Source: Tipula vernalis
Taxonomy: Eukaryota > Arthropoda > Insecta > Diptera > Tipulidae
NCBI GenBank assembly: GCA_958295665.1
Contig: OY282560.1
Span: forward strand, 269,987,315 to 270,051,314
DNA: 64,000 bases
Direction: 5' to 3'
This document shows positions 45,501-54,744 of the stretch, piece after piece. The notes beneath the pieces are model-generated. The model worked only from the letters and a program-made list of their open reading frames with translations. It had not been told where the DNA came from and did not search any database. The position numbers and the translations under genes are program-made. The number at the start of each line of letters is the position of its first letter. The stretch's first letter is position 1.

Positions 45501-45790
45501 GATCTCCTTAGACCGAGGTCCAATGTTATTTGTTTCTTCCCGAACGTGCTTATTTTAATACCATTTGCTGCGTAGAGCTGAAAATCGGTCTCCGGTTGGT
45601 GTGATGTGTACCTTGGTCTCGGCACTACCGATACGTCTGCTCCGGTGTCGATAAGATAATTTGTATTTGTGGATTTGCCGAAAACTTTTAGGCGACAATT
45701 TTGCGCCTCACCTTGGCATGTCGCCGTGTGCCTAGGCTTAATTAGTTTTTTAGTTTGAATGCTTCCCATTCCGGGCAATTCGGTCGACAA
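42517..45790 (-). pseudogene. pol of the CsRn1-type gypsy element: protease, RT, RNase H, integrase
   Basis: Protease has NYLIDTGADVSVVPRP near 45650 and IIGADFLKFTGLIVD. A frameshift near 45180 separates it from RT ([20 protein letters not shown]). RT has [47 protein letters not shown] and [11 protein letters not shown] near 44810. After CGDYR the sequence jumps to [11 protein letters not shown], missing roughly two dozen residues usual between them, in frame. RNase H has [15 protein letters not shown] and [13 protein letters not shown] stop at 44110-44112 and another at 43117-43119 interrupt one continuous frame. Integrase has HPGAAASIKLMTDQFVWPRI, CCIPCQK, HMDIVGPLPPSEGQRY, IVTDQGAQFES and NGFLERWHRTLKA. 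The tail ends at 42517 (ARFAEYRS). Confidence 0.9.
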
Positions 45791-46851
45791 TTTTGAGCGG
45801 CTTCTTTGAATCTAAAGTGATAAAAACATTTACGCGGCGTGTCATCCTCGTTATTGACTTTGCGTCCCGGTGTTGGGCTTCTCGGTGGCCCTTGCTGTGG
45901 GAATTGTCCCGGTGTTTGGCTTCTCGGTGGCCTTAGATGTGTCGATTGACTCCTTGCTCGCCTGTTGTTGTAGTTACGACTGCTTTGGCTGGTTTTCATT
46001 TGGTCAAGTCTTTTTATGATGGCGTCGATTCGGTTCATCATGTTTACTTCCACTTGACTTGCGCCTGATGTGTTGATAGCTGACACTGTTGCGTGAGACA
46101 TTGTCTCTAGTATGAGGTCTGCTAATTCTGCTATTTGCGCCGCAGGAAGTGATTCGGCCGTGGTTGCGAGGATTTCTTGCGCTCGCATCGGTAACCTCTT
46201 CAACCAAATGGTCTTAACGACGTCGTCGCTGACCGCAGATCCACCGCTGGCTTTCAATTGTCGGAGCAATTGAGATGGCTTCATATCCCCCAACTCAATG
46301 CCCCGCAAAAGACGGTGGATCTGTGTCTGGCGAGACTCGCTTAATCGATCCAGTATGGTCCTCTTCAAATTGGTGTATGGGGTGTTTGACATCGGCCCTG
46401 AAATCACATCGCTCACCTCGTTGCTAACCTTGTCGTTAAGAGCGCATAGAAGGTGATGGTATTTTGTGGTCTCGCTCGTGATCCGGCTCAACCCGAACTG
46501 TGCCTCCACCATGTGGAACCATAGTCGGGGGTCCTGCGATTGTAGCGGTACTATGCGCACCGAGATAGCGGCCATGGATGCAGTGGGCGTAGTTGCTGGT
46601 ACGGATCTATTAGGGTTATCGTGTGCTTCTGTTTCTACCGTTGCTTGTCGTGGTGATGGGGATTCGCTGGCTAACGAGGTGGTGTTTCCTCGTGTTGCTT
46701 CTGCCATTACTCTTTGTACCGCTGCTTGGATCATTGTTTCTAAATCCATTGTTGCGGCGACGGCGTTATTTGATATAGCCGACGAGACTGATGGTTGGTC
46801 CTCAAGCGAGGTCGTGGTAACGTTTGATGATGTTGGATCGTTTAAACCCAT
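45742..46851 (-). CDS. gag: gag of the CsRn1-type gypsy element, open
   Basis: About 369 codons from ATG 46851 (MGLNDPTSSNVTTTS) to a stop at 45742. The capsid region begins AISVRIVPLQSQDPRLWFHM and contains FGLSRITSETTKYHHLLCAL and the LKRLPMRAQEILATT type segment of this clade. A basic Ser/Arg/Pro-rich part (SRNYNNRRARSQSTHLRPPR) precedes the Cys/His box CFYHFRFKEAAQNCRPNC, a C-x2-H-x9-C-x3-C spacing in place of the usual CCHC. The frame looks intact. The pol frame overlaps its last 49 nt in another register, consistent with programmed frameshifting. An upstream in-frame ATG at 46887 exists; I prefer 46851 because the family protein starts there in my memory, which is weak evidence. Confidence 0.85.
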   Translation of the reverse strand: MGLNDPTSSNVTTTSLEDQPSVSSAISNNAVAATMDLETMIQAAVQRVMAEATRGNTTSLASESPSPRQATVETEAHDNPNRSVPATTPTASMAAISVRIVPLQSQDPRLWFHMVEAQFGLSRITSETTKYHHLLCALNDKVSNEVSDVISGPMSNTPYTNLKRTILDRLSESRQTQIHRLLRGIELGDMKPSQLLRQLKASGGSAVSDDVVKTIWLKRLPMRAQEILATTAESLPAAQIAELADLILETMSHATVSAINTSGASQVEVNMMNRIDAIIKRLDQMKTSQSSRNYNNRRARSQSTHLRPPRSQTPGQFPQQGPPRSPTPGRKVNNEDDTPRKCFYHFRFKEAAQNCRPNCPEWEAFKLKN

Positions 46852-46887
46852 TTCGTTTATTGTTGAATGACTTTTTGTACACTTCAC

Positions 46888-47654
46888 TTACTCTTTCTTT
46901 TGGCCCGTCGGTGTGGCGATCGCGAAAAAAATATATACGACAAAAATGTAAACCAAATAAATATGAAATATAATAAATAATGAAACACGGTATTGATATT
47001 TTATTTATTGATAATTTATTATTATTTATTGTTGGATAAATGCTAGAACCGTAAAATTGGTAAAAATGAAAAATTCGGATAAAATTTAATACAATAACAA
47101 GTGTACGAAAAAACTTCTCTTTATTTTTTAAAATTTCGTAACGACTTCTGCTTTTAAATAGTTATGTGATACGCGGACGACAATATTCACAAAAAAATTT
47201 AGAAATATACCACTCGCTCGCACCAAGTGGTGAATCACACCAAATACAACTCTTATAAACGTGAAACAATTTGTTATATCTTGTTTCACTAACATGAAAC
47301 CGGGACGAAAATCGGGTAGAATAAAGTTAAAAGAAAACTTAGCTTACCCGTTTACAATCTTTTTAATGTTGTTCTGAGTCACTCGTACTGCTCCGGATGC
47401 TGTTCCTGGTGTGTGATGCTTCCTCCTTTACCGAGATTGGAAATCAGCTGGTTATTAAGGTTTATTTTCCTTTTCTTACATGCCTCTTCAGTGGGCGCTT
47501 TTTATTTTTATTTTATTTTATCGTGATTGTGTTCACGATGAGCGAATAATTGCGTTCGCTAATTACCGTGAGGGCAGGCTAGAAATATGCTTCTGCCCTA
47601 ACCGTGTCCTTGTATATTATTTAAATGAATCAGGCACTAATATTGCTATGCCAG
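46888..47654 (-). other. Leader of the gypsy element
   Basis: AT-rich untranslated sequence between primer site and gag. No gene. Confidence 0.6.
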
Positions 47655-47672
47655 ATCACGTCGGGGTCACCA
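47655..47672 (-). other. Primer-binding site complementary to tRNA-Trp
   Basis: The plus strand ATCACGTCGGGGTCACCA equals the conserved tRNA-Trp 3' end with CCA as I know it. Use of tRNA-Trp is a reported feature of the CsRn1 clade. Confidence 0.82.
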
Positions 47673-47675
47673 CTT

Positions 47676-48351
47676 TATGGTGGGTTTATGCGGCCGTTCG
47701 GCTCACCGACACCCCACACAATCTAATGTCGACCGGGTTCAGATATGTTGAACGGTGGCATTAGGTAATTTCACTGTTAATCTGCTTTACGAGTACACTC
47801 ACAATTCTTTAAATTAATGCTAGTTTTATTTTTATTAATTGACGAGTTTGAACTCGGTTTGATTTAAGGAAAACATTATAATGATATAGTAACTAATTAA
47901 TATTATATTGTGGAGCTAGAATTTTCGTGCTAGCTCCTAACGGCCACCAAGTAATTATCTTTTCTTTTATTCAACCGATTTTTCTTATATACTAGACGTA
48001 TTGTTTTTACGTCGCCTATACGATTTGCGTGCAGCGTCTTTGCTGAAACTCTCCACACAGTGCGAACGAGTGGTGGTAAGTTTTACTATTGAAATCTAGA
48101 TGGCACTTCACATAACTATGGCGAAAAATCGTTATTGGTACCGGTATTTGGAATATGGTGTCATCTCACTCTAATGGTAATGAATTGTCATTAGCTTTAT
48201 TGGATGTCACAATATTCCACGATCGCGTGATTGTTGTTTTGATAATCGGGAGTTGTGGGAAATAAATGGGTAAATAAGATAAGAGTATTTTCGCTTTGAT
48301 AAATTTATTTGATCTTTATTTATTCGTAGATACCATCGACGTATCACCACA
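47676..48351 (-). repeat. 5' LTR of the CsRn1-type gypsy element
   Basis: Same boundaries as the left copy; the primer site starts three bases inside. Followed outward by GACA and resumed MULE sequence. Confidence 0.93.
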
Positions 48352-48420
48352 GACAAGCATGCAGCTGGTCATAGTTAGCAAACGAAATGGGCTACCTGCG
48401 CTGAATCGCATATAATTTTT
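48352..48420 (+). pseudogene. MULE transposase remnant downstream of the gypsy insertion
   Basis: Continues the upstream frame across the excised LTR element (FQVD joins KHAAGHS), then a TAG interrupts and the open sequence ends near 48410. This confirms that the gypsy element landed in a MULE. Confidence 0.6.
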
Positions 48421-48616
48421 CAGTATACTAGTTTGATTAATTGACATTTTAGTTGAATTTTGAAAGGGTTACTAAGATGTAATAAGTTATGTTGTTACGT
48501 AATCATAATTATTATAAAAATAATAAATTTAAATGGAATTAAATGTAATAATATATGTTGGAATTTCAAATAATAAACCATATTTTCTCTGGCCAAATAT
48601 AATACATACCTATATA

Positions 48617-48840
48617 CAGTAAAATCTCATTATAGCGAAGCCAAAGGGACCGAAAAAATGAATTTATTTATTTTATTTATTTATGTATTTATGTAAAGTT
48701 TTTTTATTTTAATTTCTTATAATTCATTTGGTTAGCCATAGTACATTTCCACATAAATAAATATACATTTTAACGAATAAAAATTCGTTACGATATTTCA
48801 ATTTCGTTAAATCGGTATTCGTTATACGGAGATTTCACTG
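48617..48840. mobile_element. pogo/Tigger-type MITE, 224 bp
   Basis: Ends CAGTAAAATCTCATTATAGC and, inverted, CAGTGAAATCTCCGTATAAC match at about 18 of 22 positions and are flanked by TA (48615-48616, 48841-48842). The interior is TTTA-rich and non-coding. The ends resemble pogo-family TIRs. Confidence 0.82.
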
Positions 48841-48842
48841 TA

Positions 48843-49390
48843 CTAAATTTTTGAGTAATTGACGTTTGTGGTTATGAGTTTGAGTAAACGCCTTTTTGGG
48901 AAAACGCAGTTTTATAACTAAGCCAGGGCATCAAATATTTGTTTTGTGGTAGTTGTGACGTTTAGACACATCTGGTTTATTTGTCAAATCCTGTGACCTC
49001 TTGTTTGAGTCCATGAGCTTTAAACTCGGAAAAATCGCAGTTGGCTTACTTAATTGCCTCAAGATATTCTTTTTCAATTTCTGATTTAATTTCTAAAAAT
49101 TTTTTTTACGAAAAACACACATTTAATTTTAACTGTACGCAAAATAAGATTTATGAATAAATTATAATTAATAAATAATTCGGTACAGTCAGAGCATATT
49201 AGATACTTTTACCTTACAAAAAAAATATTTATTTGACCAACAGAAAATTACAATGCTGGCTGCCATTGTGTATTCCAATAAATTAGCTTGGAATTACATA
49301 AACTTATTTTGTGGCGTACTCGTATTTACATTCATATACTGAAAATTATTACAGCAAAACATTGTGCTAAATCCGACATAGTGTAAGGCC
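48843..49390. other. AT-rich stretch, no gene seen
   Basis: Nothing recognised. Confidence 0.5.
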
Positions 49391-49393
49391 GGT

Positions 49394-51600
49394 CCTAGAC
49401 GTAACTTTTTACTATTCATACTAAACTAAACTAAAAATATTTATCACTCAACAATTAAACATGTACAAGATGCCCGTATTTCTGGGGGATAATTTACCCA
49501 ATTTCACTTAGCCAATATGGCATATAAGCGTGTAAACTATACAGAATGTTATATTAGATTGATCTGCGCAAGCAAGTACAATTACGGCTATCAAATCCGT
49601 GTACGTCTAGGGAAAACGTATTTAAATTTACTACGCTTACTATGTCTTCGGTTGAAAATTTTTTTACGATTTCTCCTGTTGTCGACTTAGCATTTTTGGT
49701 TTGACCGTCATTTTTTTCTTGTGGATTTCAAAATAATTTGTTATGAGCCTAAGAAGAACCGTAATTTAGGAATCTGTGAATGATGGGTTTTTAATTTAGT
49801 TTTCAACCAATTTTTTACCAACCATGGTATCTTCTAAAATAGTTTCCAAAGTAACTGCAATTGAAGTACAACTACTAACAAAGGAATTACTTTCACTGCT
49901 ATTTGTTATTGGCCTTCCTTCTAAAATGTATTCAGCGTCTGTTGTCATGGCTTTCCACAATTAAAGTTTTTGCTCGAATTTTATCATGGTTCCAATATTT
50001 ATCTTGTTTTCCAGCATAACAATATGAGATGATCTCTTTCATATGTCACAGGGCATCTAAATCAATCGACTCGTCTAGAAAGATTAAAAAAAATATTGCA
50101 AAATAATCTAAAACAATATTTTTTGAACGTACCTAGGAACATTTCACAAAGAAACTCAAATTTCCATTGTTGTAATATTTTTTTTAATTCTTCTTTTTTT
50201 CTTCCTATTATTGCCGGCCCAACGATTGGCGCCCTTTGGTGTTCTTGCGAAGATGTATTACAGCACTGTGATATTTTATGAACAACATTTTCAAGCGCTG
50301 GATTATTTATTGATGTCGTTGCAACTGGTTCCACAAGACTTATTAGCTGACCAATCTGTTAATATTGCACTCATTTGCAAATGGTTTCTGTCAATGTGGT
50401 GCATTTCAATTCGTTTAGATAAATTGGCAATATTTATTTCACCATAAAGAGCGAATATCATTAAAAATCGTATCCGCAGATATTCCACGTCTGTCATTAC
50501 ATTCTGATGTCAAGTAATGTATATAATTTTCTGCATTACGTAAGGAATTAGGTAATTCCTTGCTTGTGGTTTGTGTTGAAATGTTAGAAAGATAACAAAA
50601 TCAACTGAAAAAATTTGCAGAAAAAGATTTCGCAAACTCTAAGGTGGTATTTACACCTAAATTATCACCAATAATTAGACCAAGCACAAAATAATCTTTT
50701 CTGTGTAATCTTTGCTATATGGGATCCTAAAGGATTATTTATTTCATCACAAAATATAAAAATATGGAATACCCGTTTTATTTGGAAACAGTTCTAAGCG
50801 GCGTTGTCCAAGATTACCTTCCAAAAAATTAGAAATTCTGTTCACGCTTTTGTATAAACTTGTTTTATTTAAATTTTCCTGTTTCAAACATTTTACCTAA
50901 TTGAAATTTTATGAAAAATAAAACACCATCATTGTTAATTTCATCGTAGCTCGATTCCCCTTTGATATATTTGATGTCTAAGGAATTGTTTATTGTAAAA
51001 GCAATAAACTCATCTAAAAGGTCAGCTCTGCGTAATTTATTGAAAAGTTTGTACTGTGTATTACAAATTTCAAATGGATCAGATAAAACTTGCAGCATTT
51101 CTAGAATTTCCTTTTTTATTGATACTTTATTAGTTAAATTCAACAATCGCGTCGACATATTAATTTTAATAGGTTTCCGATTTTCTCAATATCTTTTAAA
51201 GTAAATCTGTTTGAAGTACGCAGGGAGATACTCACTTCTAATGCAGCTTGACCAATTACACTTCCAATTGGCGGTAAATTAAGATTGATGTGAGTTAATT
51301 GGCTATTTTTTATGTCGTTTGGTGGAACTTCACTGCATATATTAGTAGTATTATGGTTTGCTAAATCAATGGTAACTATGGTGTTTCAGATTGTAATCTT
51401 TTTGAATAGGTACCATTATTACTATGAATACGATTTAAGTGACGTTTAAAAACTAAAGTTTAGAAATTCTTGAATACAAGAGCCTTTCGCACATTCATAC
51501 GATGAGCTGTGCGTAAGATTATGCCATATCTTTGTAATTGTAATACATCAAAAAAACTTTTCTTGCATTTAAAGCAAATCATTTGAAAGCGATAATTACT
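49394..51600 (-). pseudogene. Decayed, unclassified transposon-like gene region
   Basis: The minus strand has scattered open stretches that read as one old protein: near 51580 a C2H2-like start (ICFKCKKSFFDVLQLQRYGI) with a later FKRHLNRIHS; 50865-51158 with NKVSIKKEILEMLQVLSDPF, NTQYKLFNKLRRADLLDEF; and 50303-50497 with TDVEYLRIRFLMIFALYGEI. C2H2 start plus a DPF...YKxF segment recalls a large family of uncharacterised multicopy insect proteins thought to come from mobile elements. I cannot assign a superfamily. A 10-bp inverted pair CCTAGACGTA (49394-49403, 49602-49611) lies at the distal end. Confidence 0.4.
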
Positions 51601-51818
51601 TTGGTGAGGTCTAAAGTTAAGAGCAACGACACTACTTCAAGAATTTTAACAAAGCTTTATTATAATAACACAAATTTAACACAAATTAATTTTTGCAAAA
51701 CCAAACTAAAAGCACTAATTTACCTTATAGTTTATGAATTATTTGTAGCAATTTAATTTATATTTAAACACTAAACATTGATTTTAAGCACCGAATATGT
51801 ATGTATATTAAACAGAAA

Positions 51819-52140
51819 ATTTAATTTTTTAATTTATATGATTTTAATACGTTCCGAAGATTGTAAGAGAATTCAGTCCAGTTTCGAACTGATGAGCTTA
51901 TGATTATGAAAAAATCAATCTTCTCATCAATCTTCGGAACGTATTAGAATCATATAAATTAAAAAATTAAATAAATAGAATTCGGTCTATTAGTCAATTT
52001 CCTTGAACGATTGTTCATAAATACTAATATACTTCTAGTGTTAATGAAAACACATTTAAAAAGGTCTAATCACCGGTAGTATATTAGAAATTACATGAAT
52101 TAATTAACATTCAACAAAAAATTAATAAAGTAGAAAATTT
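51819..52140. mobile_element. Foldback element, second copy, asymmetric
   Basis: Inner arms 51819-51862 and 51929-51972 are 44-bp inverted repeats with one mismatch, around a short loop with CTGATGAGCTTATGATTATG. To the right, 51973-52140 matches the outer right arm of the 12-kb copy (compare 12375-12541: GAATTAATTAACATTCAACA), diverged. The left outer arm is absent. Confidence 0.75.
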
Positions 52141-52289
52141 AAACTGCACCATAACCATTGCTTGCGAACACATCGATTTACTGTGATTAAGTTACAGAAA
52201 AACCTTAATTATTATTATATTGTGTAATGCAGTTTTTGTCGAATTTTGCTTCGCATTATTTTCGGTTGTTATATTTAATAGACTTTTTC

Positions 52290-53990
52290 GCATCAATAAC
52301 GTTCGCTATGACATTGATAGTAAAGTTGTGAAATAAATGATCATTTCTATTCAAAATAATATTGAATGGAAAGTTCTATCATATGGAAAAATTTTAGTAT
52401 CAACATTTGATAGTATATTTGTTAAAGAAATCGACTGTTGGCAATTGGAAATCGATCATTTAAAGCTTGCCTTCACATCAATAATGTGCATTATCATATT
52501 GATAGCAAATATTAGATATAAGAAAGATATTAATATAATATTATGAGAATTTTCTCTAAATTTTATTGCTTTATTACCTCTTTTCCAGTTTAAGGAGAAT
52601 CAAACGATATTTTGTATTTTATTGCTTTATTGTTTTTTTTCGCTTTTTTCTTATATTTTTTTTTCTATATTGTCAACCCTAAGAACATTTTTTTATTATA
52701 ATTTTTTTTTATGATCTTAATACCATCAGCAAATGCGTATTTTAAATTTTATTTCAAATAAGTTGCACACATGCTGCACAGGTGACAAAATACCTTTTTT
52801 TTTATTTTTTTCATCTATGCAATGTTTACTGGGGCTCACGGCACTCCCAACTCTTTCGCAGTTCATTTTACCGTCCTACTTTACGTCGTGGTAGCCAAAT
52901 CGAGGACGTATTGCGATAAACCCGTTTTTGTTTAAACCACCTGCAATTGCATTGTTTCATGCCAGCCTGTAGTGCTGACTTCAAAGTTGGGTCGGCCCAT
53001 GGATTCTGCACTCTCAACAGGGGGTCATAGTTGTGTTCATCTTCATCACCTCTATAGGTATTCAACAGGGGGTCATAGTTGTGTTCATCTTCATCACCTC
53101 TATATATACCCGGTACCTCCCGATCCAACCGCCACAGCTTTAACCACGTCGTTTGGTCGGTAAATACCATCTTAACCACGTCGTTTGGTCGGTAAATACC
53201 ATATTCTTTATTTTCCCCTATCAAAAAAAAAAAACAAAAAAACAACCTAAACAAAAATAATGAAACGGCATTAATGCGTATTAATAAGAAGGAAGGTAAA
53301 TGAAAAATAATTTTGAAATAATTGTCTATCGTTCTGAAAATATTACTATTAACAATTAATAATATCTTTGTTAATATAACAGACCACTGGTAATCAGAAA
53401 TCGTTCAAAACATTTAAAGGTTGTCCTTTAAATTAATAACATCAAAATTTATAAAGTGGATGAACACTGTGGCAAATATTTAAAAGGTGATAGCTCGAGT
53501 TATACCCTTTTACGTATTATTTCAAATTCGAAATCTCCGTATTCGATTTCATATCATATCAATTTTTTGTAATATTCTGGCAACTATGAGCAACCGTAAT
53601 AAGTGTTTACAAAAAGCAGAATTTTAAAAACTCATACGATTTTGAATAACTCTTAATTTTAAAAACGTTTTCCTGAACAATGCGAATTTTTAAGTAATCA
53701 CCTTTTAAATATTTAGTACATTTATTAATGTAACCGACAGCGGATAATCAGAAATCATTCATCATTTAATAGATTTCCCTCAAATCAATTGAGTGCACTA
53801 TTATATTGATAGTAAATTTATAAACTGGATGATCATATTTATCAAAAATAATTTCGAATGGAAAGTTGTATCGTTTTAAAAAATACTTCTATCAACAATT
53901 GATAGTACATTTGTTAATATAGATCACAGGTAGTCTATAACCAGAAGTTATCCATCATAATAATGAATTGATATTATATTCATAAATAAC
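52290..53990 (+). repeat. Dispersed degenerate repeats, roughly 200-bp units
   Basis: Three diverged copies share TTGATAGTAAATTTATAAA, CTGGATGATCATATTTATCA, AAAATAATTTCGAATGGAAA, GTTGTATC and CAACAATTGATAGTACATTT: at about 52310-52510, 53330-53470 (partial) and 53790-53990. The middle is interrupted by the GC-richer segment at 52810-53220. An open stretch of 69 codons at 52337-52546 is inside a unit and looks like chance. Confidence 0.6.
52868..53254 (-). CDS. Unrecognised GC-richer ORF with internal duplications
   Basis: 128 codons, strikingly less AT-rich than its surroundings. The encoded text includes YRPNDVVKMVFTDQTTWLKL, then the 16-residue unit YRGDEDEHNYDPLL in two near-identical copies, then QNPWADPTLKSALQAGMKQC. 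At DNA level a 48-bp in-frame duplication occupies 53014-53061 and 53062-53109, and a 32-bp out-of-frame duplication (TTAACCACGTCGTTTGGTCG) starts at 53140 and 53172. I recognise no domain. It could be a fragment of a host or element gene, or non-coding repeat DNA that happens to be open; the plus strand is open over part of it too. Confidence 0.3.
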   Translation of the reverse strand: MFRLFFCFFFLIGENKEYGIYRPNDVVKMVFTDQTTWLKLWRLDREVPGIYRGDEDEHNYDPLLNTYRGDEDEHNYDPLLRVQNPWADPTLKSALQAGMKQCNCRWFKQKRVYRNTSSIWLPRRKVGR

Positions 53991-54084
53991 TTTTATTGAA
54001 AAAATAATCTTTTCAATTAAACAGTACGATGCTATAGGTAAAATTACAACTTCATTTTATCAATGCGACAATAAAATTTCTCTC

Positions 54085-54311
54085 TGTGCATAATTATGAA
54101 AGTGGTCTAAGTCAAAATTCAAAAAAATAAGTTTATCACTTATTTCACATCCATAATTTTGTTATTCACAATAAATTTCCATTAATCAAGACTAAGAAAA
54201 TTATAGTGTCGCATAATATAAAAATATTTTTTAATTAGTTCAAACGCAATTCATTAAATATCTCGAAAAAAGAAATACATGACTTAGACCACTTTCATAA
54301 TTATGGGCACA
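54085..54311. mobile_element. MITE with 26-bp perfect TIRs
   Basis: CATAATTATGAAAGTGGTCT begins the left TIR (54089-54114); its exact complement is 54280-54305. Outward the ends read GTGC and GGGCAC with a 2-bp gap. The interior is AT-rich and non-coding. Superfamily not determined. Confidence 0.8.
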
Positions 54312-54744
54312 ATTGAATGCCACTAAAAACGATGACCTAATATTTATACAGTAGCAATCAGAACAAGGCCCTATTCAAATATACAGTAAAATTAATGCCC
54401 TTACTCCATTAGCCGTGTCGTCTGTCGTTTCTTTCGGCAGTCATTTTTTTATATACTCTTAGTCGACTGAAGCGACAATCGTCGATTGAAGTGACAAGCA
54501 TTATATTCCATCAGTCGATGGAAAAGTTTCATATCACCTGAGGTGGGTGTTGGGTGTTGGGTGCGTCTCAATAGGGTAGGGGTTGACCGTCTATAGCCAT
54601 GTATCTCGTGGTCTATATTCCAACGCTGCAACTATGTAGAAACCACCATATGTGTCTAGTATACCGCCACGTGGTAACATCCGGGCAACGATGTGAAGCA
54701 TCGGCGAAATACTAGAGGCGAGTGCAGTACACTATAAATGAGCA

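Larger units (their letters stand above)
41812..48351 (-). mobile_element. Ty3/gypsy LTR retrotransposon of the CsRn1 type, inserted in the MULE
   Basis: LTRs of about 680 bp are flanked by GACA (41808-41811 and 48352-48355), the 4-bp duplication typical of Ty3/gypsy. Two family marks agree with the CsRn1 clade as described: a tRNA-Trp primer site and a CHCC-type Cys/His box in gag. Order on the minus strand: gag, protease, RT, RNase H, integrase. A purine run (AAGGGGGTG) precedes the left LTR. LTRs differ by about four substitutions and one short indel, so insertion is recent, yet pol has two stops, a frameshift and an in-frame deletion. Confidence 0.93.
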
